Positions 43,367 to 54,071 of a stretch of 64,000 nt of DNA are shown here, in pieces. Position 1 is the stretch's first letter. Each line of letters begins with the position of its first letter. Below the pieces are notes generated by a model, which saw nothing but the letters and a program-made list of their open reading frames with translations, made no database searches and was not told where the DNA came from. Source of the DNA: Parvularcula bermudensis HTCC2503. Lineage in GTDB: Bacteria > Pseudomonadota > Alphaproteobacteria > Caulobacterales > Parvularculaceae. The position numbers and the translations under genes were made by a program. The stretch lies in contig NC_014414.1 in NCBI RefSeq assembly GCF_000152825.2, positions 682,001-746,000 on the forward strand. The letters are read 5' to 3'.

Positions 43367-43786
43367 ATGATCGGAATCGTGATCGTCAGCCACGGTCAAT
43401 TTGCCAAGGAATTGGTGGCGGCCGCGGAGCACGTGATCGGACCGCAGCCTGGGATCGAAACGGTCTGTATCGACCCTGACGACGATATGGAGCAGCGGCG
43501 CGAAGACATCCGAAACGCCATGCAGACGGCCGGCGGCGAGAACGGCGCCATCGTGCTCACCGACATGTTCGGCGGCACCCCGTCAAATCTTGCTATTGCG
43601 GTTGCGGGGCGTCACCTGGGCGAGGTGATTGCAGGGGTCAATCTGCCGATGCTCATCAAGCTCGCGCCCGCCTCCTTCCGCACCAAAACCTCGATCGAGG
43701 ATGCCGTCGAGGCCGCCTATGAGGCCGGTCGGAAATATATTCGGGTGGCCTCATGGGAACTGACCGGCAAAAAAACAGAGACGTGA
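43367..43786 (+). CDS. PTS EIIA component, mannose family (EIIA-Man type)
   Basis: 139 residues. IGIVIVSHGQFAKELVAAAEHVIG gives the phosphorylated His9; GAIVLTDMFGGTPSNLAIAVA and VAGVNLPMLIKL-like segment are the EIIA-Man hallmarks. No EIIB, EIIC or EIID is nearby, so this is a regulatory PTS without sugar transport; phosphate presumably comes from HPr. Its stop overlaps the HPr start (GTGA). Confidence 0.94.
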   Translation: MIGIVIVSHGQFAKELVAAAEHVIGPQPGIETVCIDPDDDMEQRREDIRNAMQTAGGENGAIVLTDMFGGTPSNLAIAVAGRHLGEVIAGVNLPMLIKLAPASFRTKTSIEDAVEAAYEAGRKYIRVASWELTGKKTET

Positions 43787-44061
43787 CCCAGACACTCAGC
43801 AAAGTTGTTCGTGTCCAGAATATGCGCGGCCTTCATGCGAGAGCCGCCGCTCGATTCTGCGAGAGGGCGGCCCGTCACACGGCCACCATCGAGGTCACCT
43901 ATAATCATCATACGGTGGGCGGCTGTTCTCTGATGGCCCTCCTCATGCTCGGCGCGGCAAGGGGCGCGGAGATTACCATCGAGGCAAAGGGCCAGGACGC
44001 AGCGGCCGCCCTTGACGACCTTGAGGATCTGATCATGACAAATTTCGGGGAGGCGGAGTGA
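43783..44061 (+). CDS. ptsH: HPr-family phosphocarrier protein
   Basis: 92 residues from GTG 43783, which overlaps the EIIA stop; an in-frame ATG at 43753 lies inside EIIA. The EI-phosphorylated His is in MRGLHARAAARF, and the HprK site Ser is in VGGCSLMALLMLGAARG. Fold ends with DDLEDLI. With HprK two genes upstream both phosphorylation inputs are encoded locally; enzyme I is not. The start of the thioesterase overlaps its stop (GTGA). Confidence 0.94.
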   Translation: MTQTLSKVVRVQNMRGLHARAAARFCERAARHTATIEVTYNHHTVGGCSLMALLMLGAARGAEITIEAKGQDAAAALDDLEDLIMTNFGEAE

Positions 44062-44537
44062 CCAACCGCCCCGACCCTGATCCGACTGCGGTCCTTCGCG
44101 GGGCCATAAGCGATCAAACGGCGGTCATCAGCCACCGGCGGCCCGAGCCGGCAGATATCGACGCTCTGGGACATGTGAACAACGCCGTCTATGTGCGCTG
44201 GATCCAGGACGCCGCGGTTGCCCATTGGCTCGGCATTGCCGATGCGGAGATGTCTCGCCGATATGTATGGATCTGTCTGCGCCACGAAGTCGACTATCGG
44301 GAGCCTGTGCTGCCCGATCAGGAGGTTGAGATTAGAACCTGGCTCGGCGCGCTAAAAGGGCCGCGGTTCAAGCGCCATACCGAGATCAAGGTCAACGGGT
44401 CCGCTCGTTGGTCGGTCCGCGCTGAAACCATATGGGTGCTGCTGAATGCCGAAACGCGCCGCCCGGAACGCCGTGTGCCGAAGACCATTCTCGATGCGTT
44501 CGGCTTGAACGAGGCCGCGCTGCCGGTCTTTCCCTGA
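44058..44537 (+). CDS. Hotdog-fold acyl-CoA thioesterase, 4HBT family
   Basis: 159 residues from GTG 44058, coupled to HPr by a GTGA overlap. The 4HBT/YbgC core is visible: PEPADIDALGHVNNAVYVRWIQDAAVAHW (Asp and His-Val-Asn-Asn catalytic patch), YVWICLRHEVDYREPVLPDQEVEIRTWLG, and AETIWVLLNAETRRPERRVP. Substrate not inferable. Its co-translation with a regulatory PTS is the last step in a run of five overlapping or close genes and is unexplained. Confidence 0.88.
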   Translation: MTNRPDPDPTAVLRGAISDQTAVISHRRPEPADIDALGHVNNAVYVRWIQDAAVAHWLGIADAEMSRRYVWICLRHEVDYREPVLPDQEVEIRTWLGALKGPRFKRHTEIKVNGSARWSVRAETIWVLLNAETRRPERRVPKTILDAFGLNEAALPVFP

Positions 44538-44677
44538 TCCTTGGCGATCCGTCGGAAGCCTAAACACTCCCCTAAAGCCCCCATTGGTCGCACGCGCCTC
44601 ATTAAGGTTACCGCTCCCCAGCTACACAACTTGCAAAGGAAGTTCTCCTATATCGGTCAAGATAGTGGGGCATCGAG

Positions 44678-45109
44678 ATGCGGGCACGACGACATTCGAA
44701 GCGATCCTTTTCCTTTTTCGGTAATCAGCGCGGCAGCGCGGCGGTCGAATTCGCCCTCGTTTGCCCGGTCTTTATCCTGTTGATGACCGGCGTTTTCAGC
44801 GGGGGCATGGTCTTCCATGTTCGAGAAACGAATTATCTCTACGCCCGCGAGGCGGCCCGTGGCCTGGCCCTCGGCTATTTTAACGAGACCGAAGCGAAAG
44901 ATTATGCCGAAGATCAGGCTGAGGATGCCTTAGGGATCGACGTGACCGTTTCGGTCGACCCCGCGACGGTTGGCGATCCCACCGATCAGAATGTTGTGGT
45001 CAGCATCAGCGTCACGAAAAACGAACTCGAAAAGCTCGCCCCCTTCGGTGGGATTCTGCCCGATGGCATGACGGCAACCGTCACCATGCGGAACACCATC
45101 ACCTCGTGA
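44678..45109 (+). CDS. TadE-like pseudopilin/pilus assembly protein
   Basis: 143 residues. Begins with a basic segment then GNQRGSAAVEFALVCPVFILLMTGVFSG, the TadE/TadG processing-and-anchor motif with the conserved Glu. YAREAARGLALG after the span is also typical. The rest is a small periplasmic domain ending VTMRNTITS. No other tad genes are in the window, so it is an orphan; expression relation to the thioesterase is unclear because 140 bases separate them. Confidence 0.85.
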   Translation: MRARRHSKRSFSFFGNQRGSAAVEFALVCPVFILLMTGVFSGGMVFHVRETNYLYAREAARGLALGYFNETEAKDYAEDQAEDALGIDVTVSVDPATVGDPTDQNVVVSISVTKNELEKLAPFGGILPDGMTATVTMRNTITS

Positions 45110-45117
45110 CCATAGAG

Positions 45118-45143
45118 GCCAAGGCGGGGACGCCCGCCTTGGC
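45118..45143. terminator. Strong hairpin between convergent tadE-like and M36 genes
   Basis: GCCAAGGCGGG (45118-45128) pairs perfectly over 11 bp with CCCGCCTTGGC (45133-45143), loop GACG. No T-run on either side. Its place between two convergent stops suggests a bidirectional transcription stop or 3'-end stabiliser. Confidence 0.55.
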
Positions 45144-45166
45144 GCTGCCCGTTCGTCCTCTGCGCC

Positions 45167-47197
45167 TTAAGGCCGAGAAACTGACGCCGTCAGAACGTCG
45201 CCCGCGACCGGCTGCCGGTCCAGGGATTGGACGGTGAAATCAACACTGGGGACCCAGCGGAAGAAATTCGCCACGATCGTGCATTGCCCGGCGAGATCGG
45301 TCCGGCAGGACGATGTCTTGCCGCGCCAATCCCCCACGACCAGCACATCTTCAAGGGGGACCCCCTCTGGGTCTTCGACCGTGACCGCCGCTTCAGCCTG
45401 CCACACCCAATTGTTGAGGAAGACCGAGTCCACGGTAATGTCCGTCACGCGGGGTAGGTCCTCGCCGCCCCCGCAGGCAACCGGCAAATCGAAGCTTTCC
45501 TCGATATTGACGCTGAAGAAGGTGCTCTCGAAGATAGCCCCATCGCCCATCCCATATTGCGCGAACGCTTCCCAGACCAGGCAATCCTGCGCTTCGGGCG
45601 CTGCGTCCAAAAGGCCATCCCGCATGTCGAGATAGGTCGGCCCCGGCGCCGTGAAATTCATCCCCTCGACAATCGTGTCGAGAAGCGTATCGACGCTGAG
45701 CCCGTCGTCCTCGAACAGACCCTTCAGGGCCCAGATCGTCGCGGCGTAGATCTCCCCATCGAAATGAACTGATCTGCCGCTGAAATCGCCGATAGTCCGG
45801 GGATAGTTTGTATAGGCCGCCGACCGGATGCCGCGAGCATCGTTCACGGAGTACTCACCGACCACATCATTGTCATTGATAAGAATGGAGAGAACGTCGG
45901 ACATCCCCTCACCAATCGCGCCGGAGACCGACCCGGACATACTGCCGATCATCCGCCAGGTCAGGCCATGGCCATATTCATGCCAGATAATGTCGGAGTC
46001 GAGATCGCCGTCCCGCCACGGTGACGACCGGTTCCACAAATACATTTGCATCCGTGGATTGAAGCCATCCCCAGGGGTCGCAAAATTTGCATTGTTGACC
46101 CCGCCGCCATCCTGCGCCTCGGCGTTGACGGAGTCGGACCCCGCCCCCCCAAGGCCGAAATTGTCTTCCTGGAAGTTCGCTGCGCCCTCGACAAACCCGT
46201 GGCGGTAGAGCCGATCGTGAATCACATTGTTGAAATAGAACAGGTTCTGAACGGCGACGGCTTGGTTGACCGCATCGGTCGGATCAAGCGTCAGATCGGC
46301 CCCGGCGACAAAATCGCCCGTCGTGATTTCCGTGCCGCCCGCATCGGGGGAGTTCGAATTATCCCGGTCGAGATAGGCGTGAACATTATTCCCCTGAATG
46401 CTGTATTCGAACTGTGACACCGGGCCGAGCCATCCATTGGGCGACTCGACATTGCCAGTGCCGGGGCCGGAAACCACCGTCTGCGGACTGACCCCGGGAT
46501 GATCGGCAAAAATCGCGTAGGTATCGTTCGCGGTCCGATCTTCGATATTCAGGATTCGCCCCGCAGGCCCCACCAAGGTCTTGTAGAGCTCATTCGTGTC
46601 CGCACTCCACACCGTGACCTCAAATCCGGAGACAAGACGGGCACCGCGAGAGATCAACACCTCTTCCACGCTCGGCGGCGTGTAGAAGAACGGCGCCTCG
46701 GAGAACATCGTTACGGTGCCCTCGCTTCCAGTGGGGGAGACCGTCGGCGCGTTGGGGAAATGCCGCGCCACCACAATTGCCAAGGCCTCCTCGGCGGTAA
46801 TGGCCGGCTTGTCCAACGTCTGTCCCTTACGGGCCTGAACGCGCCGGAACAGTTTCAGGAGGGTCGATGTCTCATCGAAATTGGCTTTGACCACAGCCCC
46901 GTAGACACGCCGCCCTTCAATCCTTTGCTGAAAGATCTGATGGAGGCGACCGAATTTCGACGTATGGCTGGTGACCAATTCAAGGTCCGTCGCCGCATCG
47001 ATTTCACCCCGGGCGGCCAGATAGGCCTTGATCCGCTCCGCCGGCGTCGAGGCCGATCGGGCAAAGGACGCAGGGGCATCGTCCAATGATCGTGTAACGA
47101 CGGCTTCAGGCCAGACGCTCTCCGAAGACTGAGCGAAAGCGGTCCCTGCCGCAACGGCGCTGCTCGCTGCGGCGGCCAGCAAAATCGACTTTAACAT
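45167..47197 (-). CDS. Secreted fungalysin-type metallopeptidase (M36)
   Basis: 676 residues. Signal peptide MLKSILLAAAASSAVAAGTAFAQ. N-terminal FTP propeptide (about 60-125: TSKFGRLHQIFQQRIEGRRVYG, then VVKANFDE). Catalytic M36 domain about 215-570 with FYFNNVIHDRLYRHGFVE, zinc site WHEYGHGLTWRM (about 407) and third ligand Glu in GEGMSDVLS. A roughly 90-residue C-terminal beta-rich domain with two Cys closes the protein. Such enzymes degrade extracellular protein; in marine bacteria they serve nutrition. Single gene, convergent to tadE. The 265-base region upstream (47198-47462) shows no other feature. Confidence 0.92.
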   Translation of the reverse strand: MLKSILLAAAASSAVAAGTAFAQSSESVWPEAVVTRSLDDAPASFARSASTPAERIKAYLAARGEIDAATDLELVTSHTSKFGRLHQIFQQRIEGRRVYGAVVKANFDETSTLLKLFRRVQARKGQTLDKPAITAEEALAIVVARHFPNAPTVSPTGSEGTVTMFSEAPFFYTPPSVEEVLISRGARLVSGFEVTVWSADTNELYKTLVGPAGRILNIEDRTANDTYAIFADHPGVSPQTVVSGPGTGNVESPNGWLGPVSQFEYSIQGNNVHAYLDRDNSNSPDAGGTEITTGDFVAGADLTLDPTDAVNQAVAVQNLFYFNNVIHDRLYRHGFVEGAANFQEDNFGLGGAGSDSVNAEAQDGGGVNNANFATPGDGFNPRMQMYLWNRSSPWRDGDLDSDIIWHEYGHGLTWRMIGSMSGSVSGAIGEGMSDVLSILINDNDVVGEYSVNDARGIRSAAYTNYPRTIGDFSGRSVHFDGEIYAATIWALKGLFEDDGLSVDTLLDTIVEGMNFTAPGPTYLDMRDGLLDAAPEAQDCLVWEAFAQYGMGDGAIFESTFFSVNIEESFDLPVACGGGEDLPRVTDITVDSVFLNNWVWQAEAAVTVEDPEGVPLEDVLVVGDWRGKTSSCRTDLAGQCTIVANFFRWVPSVDFTVQSLDRQPVAGDVLTASVSRP

Positions 47198-47462
47198 TGA
47201 GAATCTCCCTACTCACGGGCGGGAACACTAACCAATCTACATGATTGTTAATAAAGGTGTCCTCTGGATAACCCGTCTACTCAGCATAGCGCAACTAAGG
47301 GTCGAAGTCATGGCCGAAATGTCAGGTCGACTGTCATTGAGCTGCGCCAAAACAGGTCAGTTCAGGCCTGTGGGGCGGTAGGACCGGCGGGACGACGGGG
47401 GGAGGCCGAGGCGTTTTTTCCCAACAGACAAGAGGCTGTCCCTGTTTCGATCGACGCGGATC

Positions 47463-49262
47463 CTAACTGTCCATCTTCAGCGCATTGATGAAAGCATCTT
47501 GCGGAATCTCGACGCGCCCGAATTGCCGCATCTTCTTCTTCCCAGCTTTTTGCTTTTCCAACAATTTGCGCTTGCGCGTCGCATCGCCCCCATAGCACTT
47601 CGCCGTGACATCCTTGCGCATCGCGCCGATCGTTTCCCTGGCGATTACCCGCCCCCCAATCGCGGCCTGGATCGGGATTTTGAACAGATGGCGGGGAATA
47701 AGCTCCTTCAGCTTTTCGCACATCACCCGCCCCCGCGCCTCGGCCTTTGAGCGGTGGACGATGATGGCCAGAGCGTCCACCGGCTCTTCATTCACCAGGA
47801 TCTGCATACGCACCAAGTCATCCTGGCGGTAGCCGATGATCTGATAGTCAAAGCTCGCATAGCCTTTGGTAATGGATTTCAGCCTGTCGTAAAAGTCGAA
47901 CACCACCTCGTTCAGGGGGAGTTCATAGACCACCATGGCGCGGTTCCCCGCATAGGTGAGATCCTGCTGAATGCCCCGCCGTTCTTCGCACAATTTCAGG
48001 ACGGCACCGAGATAATCGTCTGGCACCAGAATGGTCGCCTTGATCCACGGCTCCTCAATATGATCGATATGAACCGGGTCCGGCATATCAGCGGGATTAT
48101 GCAGCTCCTCCATCTCGCCGTCCGTCCGATACATATGATAGACCACGGAAGGAGCGGTGGTGATGAGGTCGATATTGAATTCTCGCTCTAACCGCTCACG
48201 GATGATCTCAAGGTGCAAGAGCCCGAGGAAACCACACCGGAAACCGAAGCCAAGCGCCGCGGATGTTTCCATTTCGAATTCGAAACTGGCATCGTTCAGC
48301 CTAAGCTTTCCTATGGCATCTCGCAGATCTTCGAACTCCGCCGAATCCACCGGAAAGAGGCCGCAAAAGACCACGGGCTGGGAGGGACGGAAGCCGGGCA
48401 GCGCGGTCTCGGCCGGCCGCTTTTCGTCGGTGATCGTATCGCCGACATTGGTGTCCGCCACTTCTTTGATTGAGGCGGTGATGAAGCCGATTTCCCCAGG
48501 GCCCAGGGTTTCGACCATTTGCCGATGCGGCGTGAATTTTCCAACATTGTCGACGGTGTACGTCGCCTTGGCGGCCATCATTCTGATCCGCTGACCCTTT
48601 TTGAGGCTACCATCGACCACCCTGACCAGCACGACGACCCCCAAATAGGGGTCGTACCAACTGTCCACCAACATCGCTTTGAGGGCGGCCTCCCTGTCCC
48701 CCTCGGGCGGGGGCAGACGATTGACGATCGCCTCAAGGACATCTTCGATGCCAAGACCGGTCTTGGCGGAGATCAGCACCGCCTCGGAGGCATCGAGGCC
48801 AATCACATCCTCGATCTGTTCCTTGATGCGTTCGGGCTCGGCGGCGGGCAGATCGATCTTGTTGAGGACAGGTACGATCTCATGATCGACCTCGATCGCT
48901 TGGTAAACATTGGCGAGGGTCTGCGCCTCGACCCCCTGGCTTGCATCCACGACCAGCAAGGACCCCTCGACGGCGGCAAGGCTGCGATTGACCTCATAGG
49001 CGAAGTCGACATGCCCGGGCGTATCGATCAAATTGAGCTGATAGGTTTTGCCGTTCCGCGCAGTATAGCTGAGAGACACCGTCTGCGCCTTGATCGTGAT
49101 CCCGCGCTCCCGCTCAAGCTCCATATTGTCGAGCACCTGCTCTTTCATCTCTCTGTCACTCAGCCCCCCGGTCACCTGGATAAGGCGATCGGCGAGGGTC
49201 GATTTGCCATGGTCGATATGCGCGACGATCGAGAAATTGCGGATGTGGGAGAGGTCGGTCAT
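47463..49262 (-). CDS. lepA: Elongation factor 4 (LepA)
   Basis: 599 residues, standard length. Ribosomal GTPase that back-translocates or aids assembly. G motifs: [17 protein letters not shown] (G1), DTPGHVDF (G3), NKIDLP (G4). LepA-specific C-terminal domain includes [77 protein letters not shown]. Monocistronic as far as seen. Confidence 0.98.
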   Translation of the reverse strand: MTDLSHIRNFSIVAHIDHGKSTLADRLIQVTGGLSDREMKEQVLDNMELERERGITIKAQTVSLSYTARNGKTYQLNLIDTPGHVDFAYEVNRSLAAVEGSLLVVDASQGVEAQTLANVYQAIEVDHEIVPVLNKIDLPAAEPERIKEQIEDVIGLDASEAVLISAKTGLGIEDVLEAIVNRLPPPEGDREAALKAMLVDSWYDPYLGVVVLVRVVDGSLKKGQRIRMMAAKATYTVDNVGKFTPHRQMVETLGPGEIGFITASIKEVADTNVGDTITDEKRPAETALPGFRPSQPVVFCGLFPVDSAEFEDLRDAIGKLRLNDASFEFEMETSAALGFGFRCGFLGLLHLEIIRERLEREFNIDLITTAPSVVYHMYRTDGEMEELHNPADMPDPVHIDHIEEPWIKATILVPDDYLGAVLKLCEERRGIQQDLTYAGNRAMVVYELPLNEVVFDFYDRLKSITKGYASFDYQIIGYRQDDLVRMQILVNEEPVDALAIIVHRSKAEARGRVMCEKLKELIPRHLFKIPIQAAIGGRVIARETIGAMRKDVTAKCYGGDATRKRKLLEKQKAGKKKMRQFGRVEIPQDAFINALKMDS

Positions 49263-49414
49263 CGCTGCGATCTACGGCTCCTCTGCCCGCGCCGCAATGC
49301 GGCGATGGGGGTGGCCGTAAAATAGGGACGGTCATTTGAGGTGCGCCTCGCCCTTGCCGACTCTTGAGGGTTCCCCGAAGGAAAGACGATCGCTCTTTGA
49401 GGGGGACACGAGTG

Positions 49415-50122
49415 ATGAGCATCTTCATGACACTGGCGGCCGTACTGGGTATGGCGCCACCGCCGTCAATTCCAGAGGTTGAGTTTCCGGCCCTCGACCC
49501 CACGATCGAGAAACGGATCATGCCGCTCGGTATGACCAAGGATTACCGCCTGACGACCGCGCGCGCCTATCGCATGACCATCGACCGGGTGGCCCTTCGC
49601 ACTTTTGAGGACGTGGCCACAGAGGCCCGGAAAGGCGCCCGGCTGCTCGACCAGGCCGAGCGCTTCAATCACTATCTCGATGAGCTGAATATTCAGTTCG
49701 ACGTCGCCAGCCTGACGTCGGGCCCAGGCACTTCCTACTCACCAGGGGGCGGTATCGGTCTTTCCCTCCCCGGCGAGAAGGTTGTCCTGTTCGGCAAAAC
49801 CTTTCCGATTGACGGGGACACCTATTTTTCGGGGGGATCTCCCGGAATCAGCTTTGTGGGCGAGCAAACGTTGTCGATCCCCTTCGCGGAGATGGACGGC
49901 CTCACCTACACGCTGAAAAAGGTCACGTATTTCCTGATCTTCAGCCCTGGGGGGACACAAGCGCCCAAGACGGTGGCCGATGCGAAGAATGCCATCTTCC
50001 AAACCCCGGCCGGCACGGGCATGCCCGGGGGCGCGCTCAATCTTGAGCTTGAAGTCACCGGCCCCGGCCTTGCGCAGCCAGTCAGTCGGCTCCTGCAAGT
50101 CGATTACGTCAGCGCGCCCTGA
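49415..50122 (+). CDS. Hypothetical periplasmic protein
   Basis: 235 residues from ATG 49415 (MSIFMTLAAVLGMAPPPSI); a longer reading from 49364 masks the hydrophobic start. Not recognised. A weak N-terminal signal is followed by a helical section (VALRTFEDVATEARKGARLLDQAERF) and then a beta-rich half with Gly/Pro loops (GIGLSLPGEKVVLFGKTFPI, GDTYFSGGSPGISFVGEQ). No Cys. Divergent from lepA; nothing nearby indicates a role. Codon use matches the neighbourhood, so it is probably a real, lineage-specific gene. Confidence 0.65.
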   Translation: MSIFMTLAAVLGMAPPPSIPEVEFPALDPTIEKRIMPLGMTKDYRLTTARAYRMTIDRVALRTFEDVATEARKGARLLDQAERFNHYLDELNIQFDVASLTSGPGTSYSPGGGIGLSLPGEKVVLFGKTFPIDGDTYFSGGSPGISFVGEQTLSIPFAEMDGLTYTLKKVTYFLIFSPGGTQAPKTVADAKNAIFQTPAGTGMPGGALNLELEVTGPGLAQPVSRLLQVDYVSAP

Positions 50123-50141
50123 ATCGGGGCAGCGCCTGGCC

Positions 50142-50324
50142 TCACCGGCCCTGTTGCGTCCGTTCACCCAGCGGTGAGGAAAGGCCCCCATCTCCGCTTC
50201 CCGCGTCTCCGCTTCCCCCGCTGTCGGCGAGGAGCGTTATGGGGGCGGCCGCTCGCGGCAAATCTGTCGGCTGATGACAGCCCGCGAGCGTGAGCGCAAT
50301 AATAACCCATGTTATGAGAACCAT
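50142..50324 (-). CDS. Possible small lipoprotein
   Basis: 60 residues from ATG 50324: MVLITWVIIALTLAGCHQPT has a hydrophobic core and a lipobox LAGC, then a Ser/Gly/Asp-rich tail. The basic n-region expected of signals (R..RY) lies just before this ATG, so the true start may be up to 29 codons upstream (50411). No good ribosome site. This is the only candidate gene in the 415-base interval 50123-50536, which otherwise holds the acnA terminator. Confidence 0.4.
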   Translation of the reverse strand: MVLITWVIIALTLAGCHQPTDLPRAAAPITLLADSGGSGDAGSGDGGLSSPLGERTQQGR

Positions 50325-50453
50325 CCCCAGATAACGAGGCGTGGCGCGATTGGTTCCCCCCTGTTGAAGAACGCCGCTCCCCCCACGATCGGCGGGAGGC
50401 AGAGAGCTCAACGCCCCCTTCGCCGCAGCCCCCTCAACACCATCACGCCCATG

Positions 50454-50480
50454 AAAAAAGGGGCACCCGAAGGTGCCCCT
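50454..50480 (-). terminator. Intrinsic terminator of acnA
   Basis: Minus-strand stem AGGGGCACC/GGTGCCCCT (50459-50467 with 50472-50480), 4-base loop, then six T (A at 50454-50459 on the plus strand). Located 57 bases after the acnA stop. Confidence 0.85.
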
Positions 50481-50536
50481 TTGATCGGTCTTGAAGGAGG
50501 CGCCGCCGAAAGCGGGCTCCCCCCACCCCTGCCCAG

Positions 50537-53224
50537 TTAGGCGGCCAGTTTCCGGATAACGTAATGGAGGATGCCGCCATTACGATAATAGTCGAGCTCA
50601 TCCTGCGTATCGATCCGAGCCAGCACCGTCACCTCTTTGGTATCGCCATTGGCGAAGGTGATCGTCACCGTCATGTCTTCGCGGGGCGAGAGGCTCTCGA
50701 CCCCATGGATGGTCACTTGCTCGTCCCCGGTCAGGCCGAGAGCCTCCCAACTGTCCCCCTCTTTGAATTGAAGGGGGAGGACGCCCATCCCGATGAGGTT
50801 CGAGCGGTGAATCCGCTCAAAGCTTTGGGCGATGACGGCTTTGACACCGAGGAGGATCGTCCCCTTCGCCGCCCAGTCACGGGACGACCCCGTGCCATAT
50901 TGCTCACCGCCAAAAACGACCAATGGGGATTTCTCCGCCTTATATTTCATGGCCGCGTCGTAGATCGCCATTTTCGAGTCGGTGGGGACATATTTCGTAT
51001 ACCCCCCTTCAATGCCGTCGAGCATTTTATTCTTGATGCGGATATTGGCGAAGGTGCCCCGCATCATCACCTCGTGATTTCCGCGACGCGAGCCATAGGA
51101 GTTAAACTCCCGCGGCGGCACCTGGTGGCTCTCAAGATAAGCGCCGGCAGGGCTTTCCTCGGCGATCGCCCCCGCAGGAGAGATGTGGTCCGTGGTCACC
51201 GAATCCCCAAGCAGGGCGAGGATCCGAGCGCCCTCGATCGGCTCAGGGTCGCTGGGCCGCGACGACATGCCCTGGAAGTAAGGGGGATTGGCGATATAGG
51301 TTGAGGATGGCCAGGAATAGGTATCGGACGACGAGGTCTCGATATTCTGCCAATGGGCATCGCCTTTGAAAACGTCCGCATAGCGCTCGATGAACATTTC
51401 GCGCGTCACACATTTGGACACGACCTCGGCGATTTCGGCACTGGTCGGCCAGATATCCTTGAGGAACACATCCTTCCCGTCCGCTGTCTGAGCAATCGGG
51501 TCCTTGGTCAGGTTGATGTTCATCGACCCCGCCAGGGCATAGGCCACGACCAGCGGCGGCGAGGCGAGGAAGTTCGCCCGGATGTCCTGACTGATCCGGC
51601 CCTCGAAGTTACGGTTCCCCGAGAGAACCGACGCCACGGCAAGATCGTTGTCCTGGATCGCCTTGGAAATTTGCTCGGGCAAGGGCCCCGAATTCCCAAT
51701 ACAGGTCGTGCAGCCATACCCCACGAGATTGAAGCCAAGACCGTCGAGCTCGTCCTGTAGGCCGGACCGTTCAAGATAATCCGTCACCACCTGCGAACCG
51801 GGGGCGAGGGATGTCTTCACCCAGGGTTTGCGCGTCAGCCCCAACTCGCGCGCTTTTTTGGCGACGAGACCGGCAGCGATCAACACAGAGGGGTTGGACG
51901 TGTTCGTGCACGACGTAATCGCCGCGATGCAGACATCGCCATGGCCGAGCGTGTAATCCTCGCCCTCCACCGCAACCTGCTTCCCCTTCTCGTCGAGCTT
52001 GCCGTATTCTTTGTCGAGGGCCACGTCGAACGCCTCTGGCGCTTCGGTGAGAAGGATTTTGTCCTGCGGCCGCTTCGGCCCCGAAATGACCGGCACCACC
52101 GTCGACAGATCGAGCTCAAGGGTGTCGGTGAAGACAGGCTCCACCCGATTTTCGGCTTTCGAGAAGCGCCACAGCCCCTGGGCCCGGGCATAGGCCTCGA
52201 CCAGGGCGATGCGGTCCTCATCACGACCGGTTTTACGGAGATAATCGATGGTCTGCTCGTCCACCGGGAAGAAGGCGCAAGTCGACCCGAATTCCGGCGA
52301 CATATTCCCGATGGTGGCGCGATCCTCAAGGGTGAGGTTGTCGAGACCCGACCCGTAGAATTCAACGAATTTACCGACAACACCCTTATCGCGCAGCATT
52401 TTGGTGACGGTCAGCACGAGATCGGTGGCGGTGGCGCCTTCGGGCATCTTGCCGGTGACCTTGAACCCGACGACCTCGGGGATCAGCATGGACACGGGCT
52501 GGCCGAGCATGGCGGCCTCCGCCTCGATCCCGCCAACGCCCCAACCGAGAATCGCCAAGCCGTTCACCATGGTGGTGTGGCTGTCCGTGCCGACCAGCGT
52601 GTCGGGATAGGCAAACTCCTCGCCCCCATGGCCCGCGGTCCAAACGGTCTGACCAAGATATTCCAGATTGACCTGGTGGCAGATCCCGGTGCCCGGCGGC
52701 ACGACGCGGAAATTGGCAAAGGCGCCCTGCCCCCATTTCAGGAACTCATAGCGCTCCTTATTGCGCTCATATTCCCGATCGACGTTCTTTTCAAAAGCCT
52801 GTTCGGTTCCGAAATAGTCGACCATCACGGAGTGGTCGATGACGAGGTCCACCGGCGCCAGCGGGTTGATCTTTTCGGGGTCCTCCCCGAGCGCCTTCAT
52901 GGCGTCGCGCATCGCGGCCAGATCGACCACCGCCGGTACCCCGGTAAAGTCCTGCATCAGCACCCGCGCCGGACGGTAGGCGATTTCGTAGGCGTTCTTC
53001 CCCCCGTTCTTCAGCCAGTCGCCGAAGGCATCGACCATGCCGAGGTCGACGGTGCGGCCATCCTCAAAACGGAGCATGTTCTCGAGAAGATATTTGAGGG
53101 ACACAGGCAGCTTGCCGACATCCCCGAGGCGGTCACCGACCTTGTTCAGGTCGTAATAGCTGTATTTCTTGTTGCCGACTTCCAATGTCGACTTCGTCTT
53201 CAACGAATCATGTCCGGGGATCAT
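50537..53224 (-). CDS. acnA: Aconitate hydratase AcnA
   Basis: 895 residues from ATG 53224 with AAAGGAG 5 bases before it; the reading from 53335 lacks such a site. TCA-cycle citrate/isocitrate isomerase of the IRP/AcnA group. The three iron-sulfur Cys are in [13 protein letters not shown] and [14 protein letters not shown]. Other motifs: [78 protein letters not shown]. Single-gene unit ended by a terminator. Confidence 0.98.
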   Translation of the reverse strand: MIPGHDSLKTKSTLEVGNKKYSYYDLNKVGDRLGDVGKLPVSLKYLLENMLRFEDGRTVDLGMVDAFGDWLKNGGKNAYEIAYRPARVLMQDFTGVPAVVDLAAMRDAMKALGEDPEKINPLAPVDLVIDHSVMVDYFGTEQAFEKNVDREYERNKERYEFLKWGQGAFANFRVVPPGTGICHQVNLEYLGQTVWTAGHGGEEFAYPDTLVGTDSHTTMVNGLAILGWGVGGIEAEAAMLGQPVSMLIPEVVGFKVTGKMPEGATATDLVLTVTKMLRDKGVVGKFVEFYGSGLDNLTLEDRATIGNMSPEFGSTCAFFPVDEQTIDYLRKTGRDEDRIALVEAYARAQGLWRFSKAENRVEPVFTDTLELDLSTVVPVISGPKRPQDKILLTEAPEAFDVALDKEYGKLDEKGKQVAVEGEDYTLGHGDVCIAAITSCTNTSNPSVLIAAGLVAKKARELGLTRKPWVKTSLAPGSQVVTDYLERSGLQDELDGLGFNLVGYGCTTCIGNSGPLPEQISKAIQDNDLAVASVLSGNRNFEGRISQDIRANFLASPPLVVAYALAGSMNINLTKDPIAQTADGKDVFLKDIWPTSAEIAEVVSKCVTREMFIERYADVFKGDAHWQNIETSSSDTYSWPSSTYIANPPYFQGMSSRPSDPEPIEGARILALLGDSVTTDHISPAGAIAEESPAGAYLESHQVPPREFNSYGSRRGNHEVMMRGTFANIRIKNKMLDGIEGGYTKYVPTDSKMAIYDAAMKYKAEKSPLVVFGGEQYGTGSSRDWAAKGTILLGVKAVIAQSFERIHRSNLIGMGVLPLQFKEGDSWEALGLTGDEQVTIHGVESLSPREDMTVTITFANGDTKEVTVLARIDTQDELDYYRNGGILHYVIRKLAA

Positions 53225-53414
53225 GGGGACTCCTTTCGAAAAGGGGCAAGACACGGACCGCCATCGGCCCGGCGCGTAAAGCTTCCGCATATGGGACTTA
53301 GGCGCGGGACGCAATTTCCCAACGCCGCTCGGCACGATTTTGACACAAATAGGCGGGCGAGGGACGCTGAAGATGGCCTGTTGACGGACCTTAGGGGCGC
53401 GGTCATTCGATCCT

Positions 53415-54071
53415 ATGGCAAAAATCCCCGCCTATGCCCTGTCCGTTCATGTGGACGACGCCCAAGTGACGCGAGGCGATGTCGTATTGGCCGAGGGGGT
53501 CAGCTTCACCCTAAAGCCAGGGCAGGCGCTCTCTATCGAGGGGCCGAATGGCGTGGGGAAAACATCGCTTCTCCGCATGATCGCCGGCCTTTCGGGGCAG
53601 GAGGGCGCGGTCAGCTTTCACGACGGGAGCCAACCCGTGGATGCGTCTGCCCTCAGGGCGCGCGGCCTCCATTATGTCGGCGGCGGCGACGGGCTCTCTC
53701 CCCTACTTACCTTGGGTGAAACCCTCGATTTCTGGGCCGCTCTTTTTGCCGCCCCTCCCCCCCTTGTTCCCGACCCGCTGCACAGGCTCGGTCTCGCCGC
53801 TTATCGTGCCGAGCCCGTGGCGCGGCTGTCGACAGGCCAGCGACGCCGGCTTGCCTTGGCCCGGCTGGTCATCGCGCCGCGTCCGTGTTGGCTGCTCGAC
53901 GAGCCCTTTTCAGGACTCGATCAAGCAGGACAAATTCTTTTGCTCGAAATCATCGCGCAGCACCGGGCGCGGGGGGGGATCGTTATGATGGCGACCCATG
54001 AATCGCCTCTGCCGGACGCGGCGCGCCTCACCCTCGCCCCGGCTCTAGGCCAAGCTGAGGCGACCCTGTGA
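53415..54071 (+). CDS. ccmA: Heme exporter ATP-binding protein CcmA
   Basis: 218 residues. ABC ATPase of the cytochrome c maturation system I, driving release of holo-CcmE. Walker [18 protein letters not shown] (43-59), signature [14 protein letters not shown], Walker [14 protein letters not shown]-loop MMATHES. Overlaps ccmB by a GTGA. Only ccmA and ccmB are here; ccmC and the rest must be elsewhere. Divergent from acnA. Confidence 0.93.
   Translation: MAKIPAYALSVHVDDAQVTRGDVVLAEGVSFTLKPGQALSIEGPNGVGKTSLLRMIAGLSGQEGAVSFHDGSQPVDASALRARGLHYVGGGDGLSPLLTLGETLDFWAALFAAPPPLVPDPLHRLGLAAYRAEPVARLSTGQRRRLALARLVIAPRPCWLLDEPFSGLDQAGQILLLEIIAQHRARGGIVMMATHESPLPDAARLTLAPALGQAEATL

Noticed and set aside
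47198-47462. Possible small RNA or gene between the M36 protease and lepA
   Set aside because: No stable long hairpin with U-tract, no convincing frame; an inverted AACAG/CTGTT stem is weak.
51941-53719. 592-codon plus-strand frame over acnA and ccmA
   Set aside because: Length comes from codon bias of acnA on the opposite strand; no domain and no ribosome site.
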